NCBI GenBank assembly: GCA_949361645.1 | Contig: OX442416.1 | Location: 21,160,500-21,224,499, forward strand | Source of the DNA: Spongilla lacustris | Taxonomy: Eukaryota > Porifera > Demospongiae > Spongillida > Spongillidae | Direction of reading: 5' to 3' | Length of the DNA stretch: 64,000 bases | In this document: positions 53,260 to 64,000 of the stretch, one piece after another | How the letters are laid out: each line of letters begins with the position of its first letter | How positions within the stretch are numbered: position 1 is the first letter of the stretch | The notes under the pieces: generated by a model | Databases searched by the model: none | Seen by the model: only the letters and a program-made list of their open reading frames with translations | Told to the model about the DNA's origin: nothing | Program-made: the position numbers and the translations under genes

Positions 53260-54150
53260 TTCATGAAACTTATAGCTGTTACTGGGAACTCCCACCTTAA
53301 TAATTTGTGCATGTATTAATGCATGTTATAGTGATGCTGGTTTGAACATCTTGCATCAGTACATGCATACAAATATGGATCATCTGTGAAAAAATACTTA
53401 TTAGCAACAGTTTAACACATTATTGTGTGGACCACTATTTTGTGTGCACTCATGCTGGAATTTAGGCACAGCCAATCATATTGCAGAAGTCATATGCGAC
53501 ATTAAATTAGTAGGCATATTTGTTAGTTGCTAGAGCTGCTTGTCGGATTTGGTTGTCGAGGGTGCTGAATCCAAAGTGGCAGAGAATGCTGATGATATCC
53601 TGAGCTGTGTGTTTAAGCGATTAAGGGGTCAGAATTTATTTGTTTGTCTTCTCACTGGCAGTCTTGTGCTGCAACCTTTGTCTGCATTTAACCTTTGTCA
53701 TTTTTAAGCAGACCAGCTTCTGGAGCCATGTGGCTAATCCCTTTGTGGGAACTAATGCATACTTTTAGGCCATAATTTCATTCCTTCTGAAGCACAATTC
53801 AGAAGATGGGGTAACCTGCATGTTGCGCATCTGGGAACGAGGCTAGGGGTGCCTATGGATATTTATTTCAGCAGAGACAGGCATCAATATTAATGCAGTA
53901 TAATGATATCTATATGCAGTCAGGCAAGGATAGAAGTAGAGCATGTCCCTTAATCTATAAACTGCACTGCAATCAAATGTTGTGTGCTAATGTCCATGTA
54001 CACATGTGTACTAGTAGAGAAGGTAAAAGTGCTAGATTTTTATACAATCCATCTGCACCTCGATAATATGTACATGCAGATGACAGATTAAATGTTTTAT
54101 TATCAAGTTGTGTCTATATAACTAAACATTTGTGCATACATACTATCTAT
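53260..54150. other. Intron sequence, no gene
   Basis: No supported feature. Confidence 0.5.
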
Positions 54151-54159
54151 CATTTTCAG

Positions 54160-54228
54160 CTCCTCCATATCCAGCTACCAGTGGCCATACTTCTAATGCA
54201 TCACTTAATTGCAATCCTGACAATCAAG
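54160..54228 (+). CDS. 2A-Roc-COR-Death gene, exon 7: linker
   Basis: TTTTCAG acceptor and GTACAC donor; phase 1-1, 69 nt, coding PPYPATSGHTSNASLNCNPD within a 23-residue Pro/Ser/Asn-rich linker. No domain. Confidence 0.6.
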
Positions 54229-54239
54229 GTACACTGAAA

Positions 54240-55020
54240 AGGGCTGAACTGAGGCAAATTTAAAATTCATTTTAACTATGCCTGTCTGAATGCAGAGACA
54301 TGTAAATATAGCTATACCTGCTGTGTCCGTTACCTGAATGTGACACAATTTTTTGGGATGGTGGCCATGTCATACTGTGCCAGCTATAGGATAGTGATCC
54401 AGTGCGTTAGCTTTTGTCCCCCAAAAAGGACATGTGTGAGACTAGTAATACTTACCTCTGCTGTACATGGTGCATGGCCATCCATTTACAACTACATACA
54501 TGTATGTTAACCAGACTCAAACGGGGATTATTACATAACGTACATGTAACCACCATAATAAATACAAGTAGTATGCACAAACATAACCCCACCCCCGCAA
54601 TGCTTTCTCCTAAGGCTTCATATATATTTCTCCTTATTAGAAGACTTAGTCGCTAACCATCTACTTATGCACATCTAGCAGTGTACATGTACATGAGGTG
54701 GGGAAGATAAAGTGTACATATGATGGTACCCATGTACATGTATACCTTTGGATTCTGTTAAGGCTGCAGCAGCATTACAAATATAGGGAGGCAATAATAA
54801 TTAGGATGTGGTTGTAAGAAAAGGTAATACTGATGTCAGCGGTGTTCTAATTATGAGAAGTGGGTGTAGATGTTGGTAATGAAGTCTGTACAGATCAATT
54901 ATCACACAACTGCAGTATTGCAGTATTACAAATTTGACATTAGAAGTACATGTAGTTGTAATATGGCATGCACACACATGCATAAGCTAGGGGCTCACGC
55001 ATACATGCAGCATACATCTC
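54240..55020. other. Intron sequence, no gene
   Basis: Short ORFs only. Several ACATGTAC-type palindromic words, which are common through the whole window. Confidence 0.5.
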
Positions 55021-55337
55021 ACATGATCTAGTCTTCAGGCACTCAATGACATGACTTTGCTAGTTATTATATCCTGTTGTAGACTAAATATTCATTTTTA
55101 AATTATTAGTGTAGATGCAGGTGTAGGCTTAGACAAATGACACTCACCTGTATATGATTAGAACTAATTATTAAACAGGTCATCAAGTCAGTAATCTCTA
55201 AATACATACTATCATGGAGAGAATAGAAAATACCTTATATGAAGTTCACTTGAGATTGACACAATTCCAATTTAGTTCTCATCCCAGGGTCAAGGATGGA
55301 ATGTGATTTTTAAAACTGATGTCATTTCATCACCCAG

Positions 55338-55373
55338 ATTCTCCTGCTGCTAAGAGATCTAGACTTGAAGAAG
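55338..55373 (+). CDS. 2A-Roc-COR-Death gene, exon 8: basic linker
   Basis: CACCCAG acceptor and GTAACA donor; phase 1-1, 36 nt, coding SPAAKRSRLEE. The KRSR core resembles a short nuclear-localisation or basic patch. The acceptor side is duplicated at 52925-53255. Confidence 0.55.
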
Positions 55374-55399
55374 GTAACATTTTAGTTAGGTTTTGGGCT

Positions 55400-56900
55400 T
55401 AGTATCACTTCCATCATACCAGTGCCTTGATGTTGGCCTGCTGGCTGACATCTTTGATATGCTAAACACCTAAGCACACCCTAGCACAACTGAGCATATC
55501 TTGGTCAAGATTAATGTGTTTAGAGTTGGTCATGTGGTTTTACTGCATGAAGCACGACCCCCATATTTCCACCTGGAGTCTAACCAACTTGCACCCAGAG
55601 TGCAATTTGAGGTGTGTAAAATTGCACACATTGTATCTGTGCAATAGTCTGGTACATGTATGCATCAGGGATAGGATTTTAATCGAGTGCTGTGCTTAAA
55701 AGATTGGCGAGGCAGATTAAATGCCCTGTAAACAGAGGACATAAATATGTAGTTTACGTTTATAGTACTTCCCAGCACAAATTGATCTAGCTCTGGATGC
55801 CCAAATTGGACTAAATCATAACTGATCCATTTATGAGCATGGGCAGGTTTCATTCCTACTTCCAAGTAGTGTTTTTGGCACTCTTATAGTCATGTTCAAT
55901 ACCTGCACATTACATGTATATGTCTATGTGCTCTTACCAGAAGTGGTATTCATTAGAGCTTAGGCTGTTTAGGATTCCTATCCCTAGAAAGATTTTCAAT
56001 TTGGGTGTTAATAGCATTGTATTTACATGACATACTTATCACATGCTTCACCCAGCTTCCTCTGAATCACCCATATCCACCCCATATTATTACAGCTAAT
56101 ATTAGAGCTGTTTTTGCTAGTGAATAATGTTTACAATGGGCTCTTCAGCACCTCTGACACAAATATGTACCTTTAATGAACATTTACATTTAGAGTTTCT
56201 ATTTGCCTCCAGTTGCCGGCAGAATGTTTTTAACACTTCCAAATGCCAGCATTGTGTGCTCAAACACGTGACCATCACCAATAATCACCATCACAACTAT
56301 AAAATGTTGAAAAGGTAAAGTAGTGCTACAATGAACCCATCAGCTGTACATGTTAGCCCTGTTTGGGCTGTTTGAAGTGTAAATTAGTGGTACATTTTCA
56401 TTAACCTTTTCCATACCTAGTAGATTTATTTAAAGCACTCTAGTTGTAAGCACAAACTAGAAAGTAGTCTTGTAATTAAAATTGCCAACACAATATGATA
56501 ACTAATGATGTCTGGTGCAGATTATACAATTTCAGTTGGGATTCTTTTGATGAGTACATCTATCCCATTGATGAGCTTCCCCATCTGTAATCTGTTATTG
56601 CCTAATATTTCATTTGATTTGTGCACATTTACAAATTAGGATGGAGGTGTGCCTGTGTATAGGGTGACTGCATTCCTTGTGTGATAAACCAATTTGATAT
56701 GTAATATGCATGCATTTATGCATGCTTTCATGTTCCTGTCTGGGATTCAGGGTGATCAGCTAAATATTTGGAGAGTAAAAGGGAAGCATCACACTATGTG
56801 CCTGCTTCACTATAGACAAAAGTACTGAACAAAGCTGCAGTTAGGACACATTTTTATGAATTATTGCCGTGGGAACGCTTTTAATATAGTTCCCTCATAG
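55400..56900. other. Intron sequence, no gene
   Basis: AT-rich. No supported feature. Confidence 0.5.
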
Positions 56901-56906
56901 AGCGGT

Positions 56907-56964
56907 ATATATATATATATATATATAATATATATATATATAATAATTATATATATATATATTA
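56907..56964. repeat. (TA)n microsatellite
   Basis: Interrupted TA tract. Confidence 0.9.
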
Positions 56965-57823
56965 CGTGATGATTATGTAATGGTATCAGTTACATGCTTT
57001 AGTTACATATCTGATACCTGCAGATGTTCTTCCAGGAAATTCTAGTACATATACAGACAGTGTATGTTGTACTATTAAAGATCGAGTGCGCGTGTAAATA
57101 CAGCGCAATGCGTCATTCGTTGACGCACGCGCAGCGCCGGAGGATTCTTTGTTGAGGGTATAAAAGGAGCTTGCCTGGAAAAAGGTTTTTCCCCGTATCA
57201 CGTGATACACAGCTAGTCCCCTTTGGGTGTGCGACGAGAGAGCCTCAGGGGGGTCTTCGATAAACTCATAACATTGCATTAGGGACACATAACATTGTAA
57301 GGGGTAGGGTTACATGTATATGTCCTCAAAGGATATGGAGGACCGTCGGATTACCGTATACCTTCGCAGGCTTGGCTTCGCGTTGGAACTATGTTACTCC
57401 GGTATACGTACGCTCCGTAGCAATGATGAATGATCTCGTAGCAGCCCAGGGCTATGAGCTGTCTTTATGGTAAGTTTAAGCGTACGTACCGCTAGTAAAA
57501 AATAAAAATAATAAGTCACGCGACCATTGACAAAGCCACGGCAATAATGTTTACATAATACCAGTACGTCAAAATGCTGTTCAAAGGTTGTTGTTTGCCA
57601 CTAAGATGAAGTGCCATATTACATTTCAAGGACATACATGTAGAGACTGACATTACTCATGCCAGGTAATGATAGCACATACCAGTACTCTAGTAGTGCA
57701 ACTAGGCTACCATAAATGCTTATTAGTAGATGTGGCAATATATCAGAGGAGAAAATGAATGGTGGTCCTCAACGTGCACCTTGTTTATGTGGACCATGCA
57801 TAGTGTCGTAGCCACCTGATTTC

Positions 57824-57934
<111 letters not shown>

Positions 57935-58042
57935 TTAACGCACACACACAAACACACCATATACATGTATTAGCAAGATTGGCATATATGTAGTCAGTCT
58001 TTTGTAATGTAGCAGTTCTGAAAAGAACTGTTTTTTTATTAC

Positions 58043-59060
58043 TGTGTACTATGGTCCACAGGGGTGTGGACCATAGTACACAGGGGTGTGGACCATAGTA
58101 CACAGGGGTGTGGACCATAGTACACAGGGGTGTGGACCATAGTACACAGGGGCGTGGACCATAGTACACAGGGGCGTGGACCATAGTACACAGGGGTGTG
58201 GATCATAGTACACAGGGGTGTGGACCATAGCACACAGGGGTGTGGACCATAGTACACAGGGGTGTGGACCATAGTACACAGGGGTGTGGACCATAGTACA
58301 CAGGTGTGTGGACCATAGTACACAGGGGTGTGGACCATAGTACACAGGGGTGTGGACCATAGTACACAGGGGTGTGGACCATAGTACACAGGGGTGTGGA
58401 CCATAGTACACAGGGGTGTGGACCATAGTACACAGGGGCGTGGACCATAGTACACAGGGGTGTGGACCATAGTACACAGGGGCGTGGACCATAGTACACA
58501 GGGGTGTGGACCATAGTACACAGGGGTGTGGACCATAGTACACAGGGGTGTGGACCATAGTACACAGGGGTGTGGACCATAGTACACAGGGGTGTGGACC
58601 ATAGTACACAGGGGTGTGGACCATAGTACACAGGGGTGTGGACCATAGTACACAGGGGTGTGGACCATAGTACACAGGGGTGTGGACCATAGTACACAGG
58701 GCTGGGGTGGAGGAGGGGGATTGGTCGACCCCCATATGCCCTCTCCAAGGCCTGGGTGGACTTCTCCTCTCCCCTCACCCTCTCCTCCTCCATAGTACAC
58801 AGGGGTGTGGACCATAGTACACAGGGGTGTGGACCATAGTACACAGGGGTGTGGACCGTAGTACTCAGGGGTGTGGACCATAGTACACAGGGGTGTGTGT
58901 GGCATAAGTACACAGGGGTGTGGATGATAGTATAAAGGGGTGTGGACCACAGTACACAGGGGTGTGGACCGTAGTACACAGGTGTGTGTGTGGCATAAGT
59001 ACACAGGGGTGTGGACCATAGTACACAGGGGTGTGCATGGACCGTAGTATACAGGGGTGT
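58043..59060. repeat. 22 bp minisatellite, about 45 copies
   Basis: Unit GTGTGGACCATAGTACACAG + GG. It is interrupted by about 90 bp of unique sequence (58702-58793) and more diverged after 58860. Three minus-strand frames are open for 200-330 codons because 22 is not a multiple of 3 and the unit lacks stops. Not a gene. Confidence 0.97.
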
Positions 59061-59079
59061 GTGTGGCATAAGTAGTAGA

Positions 59080-59350
59080 TAAGGGGAACAGTAGGGGTAG
59101 TGATAGGTAAGGGGAGGAGTAGGTGTAGGGAAGAGTAGGACTATTACACCAACTCCCCCTACTGTTCCCCTACCTACCACTAGGGGAGGAGTAGGGATAA
59201 TAGTAGGCTAGGTGAAGAATAGGGGTAGTGGTAGGTAAGGGGAGGAGTAGGGGTAGTAGTAAGTACTAGTAAGGGGAGGAGTAGGGGTAAGGGGAGAAGT
59301 AGGAGTAGGGGTAAGGGGAGAAGTAGGAGTAGTGGTTGTAAGGGGAGGAG
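59080..59350. repeat. GGGGAGGAGTAGGGGTAGT repeat
   Basis: Degenerate purine-rich tandem repeat following the 22 bp array. Confidence 0.85.
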
Positions 59351-59892
59351 ATACTGCTTTGACCATATATACGTACCACAGTTGTCCAGTGGTGTAATGC
59401 TGGTACCAGGTGCGTCACAGTAAGTTGCGCGATCAAGTATGGCATTCAAGAAGATGGAGCGGACCGTGTGGCAAGAGTAGCCTCTTTTTGGTATCGGTAA
59501 CAAGCTTCCCTTTCCTTTGCTCTGAGGCAAAAGTGGCTTCAAGAGTCAGTCTCTGACAGTCTGCCTGACCGTCGCCATTCTCAATCATAAACACGTGTTA
59601 TTCGATTTTAATAGTCGTGAAAATTAGTTATTGCTGCCAGGATGTAAGAGTTTACAGCAGTACGTTACGTAGTAAGGGTAATATGAAAGAGTTTGAGAGG
59701 TTTATAGACACCCCAAGTTTCACAAGGCTAGACAGACGCCATTTTTAGTCCATTAATTTGGCCGCATGGCCGGCTGACCGTTTTCCAGGCAAGCGCTTTT
59801 TATACGCGCACTCGATCTTTAATGTTACTACCAAATTTTACGGACATTAGTAGTATTCAAAATGGCACGCAGGTAGTTATGTACTCTCAAAG

Positions 59893-61660
59893 ATGCCATC
59901 AGAAAAGCAACCTTTGAAGCAAAATGACCACATTTTAGGTAAGATCAAAAACTTTATGAACAGAAAAGGGGTCATTCAGAAAGTGGTTGCTGAAGGCACC
60001 ATTTCCAAGTACCATGTCCTATTCGAGGGTGTAAGTCAGATTTTGCACCTCAATGCAAGGATCAATTACAACATATTTACATGTGGAAACTAACTAAGGT
60101 TGATACCCACAGGGTTCTAAACCACAAGAAGTGACTTCTAGAGCCATTCAATGCGACCCAGCATTCCTCCCACATTCACCACAACAAGTAAAGCAAGCAT
60201 TTATTGCTGCAGGTAAGTCTCTTCGTGATAGTGGAGCTAGTGGGAAGGGGTATAGATAGTTTCTAAACTATCTATGGTGGGGGCTATTATTAACCGCATA
60301 GGCTATACAATACTACTGAAGAAATGTTGTATGGTTCTACATCAGGTGGAGGTGAGGCCGGTTTAGAAGCAGCCGTCTCACTTGGAGCTGTCATACAGTG
60401 GGCACCTCCAGTACAGTTGCCTTCAACGTGTCCTCCTCAAAAGGTTTTGATGTCTCCAGCATCTAATTCTGATGAAGAGGGAGAGCAAGGAAATACGCAG
60501 GGAGCAGTCCAAGACACCAGCATTGATGACGGCGATGAATCTGGTACAGAAGACCAACCAATGTTTGATGACATCCCTGATGCGAGTATGCAACAACTCC
60601 TTGGAACTGGCACTACTGTTCCAGAGGATGATGCAACAAATCCTCTGATAGCCCATGGACTGAAGTGGACACTGACTAGAAGAATGCATTTCATAGGACG
60701 TATATGCAGGGATCAGCCAAAGAATACTATCATCAACTTCCCCAATAGAGTAGTTCCTGATTTTGGAAATTTCTATTCCATTTGGAAGTTGTTGTTTCCT
60801 TATGACATAATGCCCGATTGTGTTCAGAACACATCCCTCCTGTTGGAGAAGGGAGGGCTGCCACCAACAACTTCAACTGAAATGGAGAAGTGGTTTGACA
60901 TAACCTTTGCAAGGACTCTATTTTATAGAACAAGGCCGTGACCTGTGGCGGACTGAGATGCATGTTGAAAGTTGTTGCTTGCCTGCTGCATTTGGCACAA
61001 GGTTTGGTATCTCCCGTAAGAGGTATGATGCTATTCTTTCTTGCTTGCGGTTTGGCAAATTCTCTGATCTGGAACTACTGCATAACCCTTGGCTACCAGT
61101 GCAATGCTTCATTGATGCTTTCAATACCAACAGAACAAAAGTTGTCAGTCCTGGCACATTTATTCTGTTGGATGAAATAATGAGTTCCTGGCTGGGTCTG
61201 GAGGCTGACTATTCTTTGAATGGCATACCACACAAAACCAAAATAAACCAAAGGGTGTTGGGGTAGAGCTAATGGCACTTATAGTCTGTAAGCGTTCAAT
61301 AATGATGCGTCTTGAGCTTTGTGAAGGAGCTTTGCGCCAGTGCAGCAAACGTTATGAACAGGAATATGGCTCTGGACAGCTGTAACTTTACGCATGTCAG
61401 CTCCATGGCATGGTAAAGCACATATTGTTATTGCAGACAGTGCATTCAGTTCTGTAGCCACAGCAGTAGCCTTGAAACAGCATGGTACATACTTTATTGG
61501 CATAGTGAAAACAGCCCATAAAATGTATCCAAAGCAATTCATGGGAACTCATGACTTTTCCAAAAGGGGTGATCATGTTGCACTCAGTGCAAATGTGCAG
61601 GGCCACCAGTTATTTGCTGTTGGATGGTTAGATGGCAAGAGGAAAGACCTGGTGTAAAAA
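59893..61660 (+). pseudogene. piggyBac-like transposase gene, decayed
   Basis: Exons 59893-60030 (MPSEKQPLKQNDHILGKIKN start), 60113-60212 and 60346 onward join in phase with GT/AG introns. Exon 3 has an acidic linker, then HFIGRICRDQPKN and a conserved PGBD-type N-terminal part. The frame breaks at about 60937 (TRP*, resumes DLWRTEMHVE... FGISRKRYDAILSCLRFGKF). It breaks again near 61245, after the catalytic-region motif LLDEIMSSWLGLE and GIPHKTK, continuing in another frame as KPKGVGVELMALIVCKRS. Stops precede the last part, HIVIADSAFSS (second Asp) to QLFAVGWLDG. DDE_Tnp_1_7 family. At least three lesions, so inactive. It lies in the intron before exon 9 of the Death-domain gene. Confidence 0.82.
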
Positions 61661-61664
61661 GACA

Positions 61665-62235
61665 TTGTTGATGTAATCAACACTTAGTCTGGGGACCTGC
61701 TTCAAAATACCAATGTTTCAGGGCTGAATTGTGATTTTCAGTTGTGCATGTTTGTGTTACTGCTGTTAAAATTCTGTTTGCGAGTTAGCTTCATGTAATA
61801 TGCTCTTGAATAATTAAAGGCTCCTTCATTATGCTATCCTATTCCTGACCCTTAAATCAAATCTTTAACATAGAAGAAAGAATGGTAATATTAAAATATA
61901 TGAACTTCGATGAAATTACTAAAAGTATTCCGTAATCAACATCACTACACCTGTCGCTGTCTGGGCATAAATGGCATTAAAAGATGGTTTATTCAAAGAC
62001 TATAGGAGCAACTGATGTGGCATATATATGTAGATGTGGACATATAGCATATTGTTGTATAGCATACACCTAAATGTAGATGTGATGAATAAGCTAGCCT
62101 GAATTATCTTTGGTACCACAAGAAAATAATAGCTGCATTAATTTGCTGTGCATGTGTGCTAAACGGATACATGTACCTCAGTCAAGTACCATTAAGCTAC
62201 CTGAATCAATTAAGCTCTTCACATTTATCTTTGTC
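61665..62235. other. Intron sequence, no gene
   Basis: No TTAA-flanked inverted end matching the transposase was recognised here. Nothing coding. Confidence 0.5.
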
Positions 62236-62241
62236 CTGCAG

Positions 62242-62319
62242 TGTCTACTTCCAGGGTCCCCTCCTCTTGTTCCCTGCCATTGTTGGAGCTGGTAGACCAA
62301 GCAGCGCAGACGTTGGGAG
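62242..62319 (+). CDS. 2A-Roc-COR-Death gene, exon 9: pre-Death linker
   Basis: CCTGCAG acceptor and GTCAGA donor; phase 1-1, 78 nt, coding STSRVPSSCSLPLLELVDQA and QTLG. Likely the helix leading to the Death domain. Confidence 0.65.
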
Positions 62320-62594
62320 GTCAGAATAATCTCAATAATTATATATCATATCAGCGGCATGGTCCTGGATGTATTTGCAAATCACTCCTAGCTAATATTA
62401 CATCACACAAAGGCTTATATTAAAATTCTAGTGTGATGCACTACTGCGTTACAAAAAATATAGTCTTGTTATAATGCTGATTCTATGAGCATGCAAAATT
62501 AAAACTAATGCCTTGTGTGTTTCATATCATTCTGTGATCTCATACTTGCTTTGTGAGATGACTAGCTATTACACTTTATCATTTCTCCCATCAG

Positions 62595-62848
62595 AACCGC
62601 CCACTTTGCCTTCACTGATATCTATAAAGCCAGATCTTGCTGTACAGGTTGGAGCAAATTATTCTAAATTTGGCATACTTTTACTAGAGGATGCAACTGG
62701 AGCCAGAGTGGAGGCATTGGAGGTGGAACATAATAGGAGTGCTGAACGAATCAATTTTGCAATACTCAAACAATGGATACAGGGAAAGGGCCGCAGGCCT
62801 GTGAGCTGGCAAACTCTAATAAATGTCTTGCACAGCATTGAAAAATGA
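62595..62848 (+). CDS. 2A-Roc-COR-Death gene, exon 10: Death domain and stop
   Basis: CCCATCAG acceptor, phase 1 in, TGA at 62846-62848. Model residues 1585-1667. Reads PDLAVQVGANYSKFGILLLE, then VEALEVEHNRSAERINFAIL and KQWIQGKGRRPVSWQTLINV. The spacing of hydrophobic helices, the central LKQWIQG and the W-x-x-L near the end match a Death domain, a homotypic interaction module of apoptosis and immune adaptors. Roc-COR followed by Death is the order found in DAPK1. The link to the upstream Roc exons rests on phase and on lack of any other start. Confidence 0.8.
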
Positions 62849-62859
62849 AAGCTTTGGAA

Positions 62860-63610
62860 GTGATGTGCTATATAGTTAGTGTACATGTGTCCATTTTACC
62901 TGTACAGTTTTGTAGTTCTTCAGTAGATTCAAACTTTACATTGTATTTAGAACATGTGTTAAATGTCATCACACTTTAGCATATCAAAAATGAACATGTA
63001 ATGATGATGATGATGCTTTACCTCCCAGCTACATCTACTTCAGAGTACGTACATAAAATAACTCTGTGCATGTACACTATTAACATATCCAAGACTTCAT
63101 GGTGTTCATCCAGTAGTACTCACCATCCTAGTCATTAGCTAAAAATAAAGCATGGCAAATGCTGAATCAGATCAGAACAAACTGGCCCACCAAGTATTGC
63201 AAGCTCAACATTCCTATTCTCAAGGCAAAATGTCTTCGATTATAGCACAGTTTTAAATGAAAAAAAAAACTCATGAACAATGGTGTTAACACAACTGCGA
63301 CAAACAGGCCTTCCCCACAGTGATGGTCCCTCCCCACAGGCCCACTGTATAGCGAAAAATGTACATATTGTTGTGCATGTGTTGGCATGACTGAGGGGAG
63401 TGGGTAGCTTTTTCTACAAGTTTTGCAATCTGCTAGGAGCAAAGTGGGTCTTAACTTACAAACAGCTGCAGATATATACACACATACATACGCGTGTGTG
63501 CACATAGGGTGTGCACCAGACCCGAGCCAACGAACACCCAAACATTCAAGATTCAAATGACATGAGCATGGTCCTCTTACTACAGACTTTGTGATTTAAT
63601 ATAATCATTA
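62860..63610. other. 3' flank, no gene
   Basis: Presumed 3' UTR and spacer. A minus-strand ORF of 129 codons (63167-63556) has no recognisable domain. Confidence 0.5.
63144..63149 (+). terminator. Possible poly(A) signal
   Basis: AATAAA about 300 bp after the TGA at 62848, a suitable polyadenylation signal for the Death-domain transcript. Confidence 0.45.
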
Positions 63611-63617
63611 ATCATAA

Positions 63618-63893
63618 TATACGGCTACCGAAGAGAGAAAGCTTAAAGCCAACACGGGCAAGTGTACTGATTTGGGTTGGGTATGTGTCCCGGTTGTTGC
63701 GGAGTCTTATGGGGCATGGGGTTTGACGGCTAGGGATTTCTTTTCTAAACTTGGGTCCCGTTTGGCTACATCATTGGGAAAGTCAAAGTCAGTGGTCATC
63801 CATGAGCTGTACGGGAGGTTGAGCATGAATCTTGTCAGGGCCAATGCCACCGCGATCCTGTCCAGGTCCATACCTCCTCCTGAGCTTCAGTAG
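63618..63893 (+). pseudogene. 3' end of a reverse-transcriptase element
   Basis: Open from 63618 to TAG at 63891-63893. Reads KCTDLGWVCVPVVAESYGAW, then SRLATSLGKSKS and a NLVRANATAILSR tail, the conserved C-terminus of the same type of element as at 46.7-48.6 kb. No RT core precedes it, so it is a 5'-truncated copy, as expected for a non-LTR-like insertion. AATAAA is found near 63970. Confidence 0.7.
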
Positions 63894-64000
63894 GCTAGCA
63901 ATTGCAACTTGTTTTGTGCATATCATGTGTCTGTGTCATGTTTGTACTGTATCAATCCAATATGAATAATAATAAATTATGTAACAATTTTTTTATAATG

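Noticed and set aside
58039..59180. Minus-strand ORFs of 228-326 codons with Cys/Tyr/Pro repeats
   Set aside because: Entirely due to a 22 bp minisatellite without stops; three overlapping frames are equally open, no splice sites or domain.

Overview
This is a 64 kb piece of nuclear genome from an invertebrate animal. The genes are split by GT/AG introns, spacers between genes are short, and the domain content (SRCR plus sushi exons, Roc-COR GTPases, a Death domain, a 2A ribosome-skipping motif, piggyBac-, pogo- and reverse-transcriptase-type elements) fits an early-branching marine animal, most likely a sponge. The species is inferred from content only. About a third of the window is tandem repeat (40, 32, 23, 22, 18, 16 and 15 bp minisatellites, a GGGGA polypurine tract, CA and TA runs). 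Most long ORFs in those stretches are repeat artefacts. Several frameshifts in real exons fall in or next to homopolymer runs, so residual assembly indels are likely.

Layout. 1-0.4 kb: an RNF113A-like exon whose recognisable 3' exons only reappear at 27.5-29.6 kb. 0.6-4.5 kb: minisatellites. 5.2-6.3 kb: weak candidate exons. 6.6-11.3 kb: a three-exon gene of unknown function with a promoter-like upstream region and a 1.95 kb foldback element in its second intron. 11.3-22.2 kb: mostly tandem and local duplications. 22.2-26.5 kb: a receptor-tail-like pair of exons, then SRCR and sushi exons of a scavenger-receptor-like gene with frameshifts. 27.5-29.65 kb: the last four exons of an RNF113A/Cwc24-like RING splicing factor.

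29.88-62.85 kb: the main discovery. Ten exons on the + strand join in one frame with GT/AG junctions into a predicted 1,667-residue protein. It has a 107-residue leader ending in a 2A motif (GDVEVNPGP), a first Roc-COR module, a second Roc-COR module, short linker exons and a C-terminal Death domain. After exon 2 nearly all junctions are phase 1, so each Roc-COR module is a skippable cassette. A decayed third Roc copy lies at 38 kb.

The introns of this gene are full of mobile DNA: a 3.2 kb near-perfect palindrome, a pogo/Tigger-type element abutting its end, MITEs, a broken reverse-transcriptase element with a clean 475 bp internal inversion, a 2.7 kb TTAA-flanked element filled with a 22 bp minisatellite, and a decayed piggyBac transposase gene. 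The window ends with the 3' end of another reverse-transcriptase element.

Functionally, the Roc-COR plus Death architecture resembles the C-terminal half of DAPK1 and suggests an intracellular death or innate-immune signalling switch. The 2A leader would release a small N-terminal peptide during translation. The complete transcript is inferred from splice signals and phase and has not been tested by RNA.
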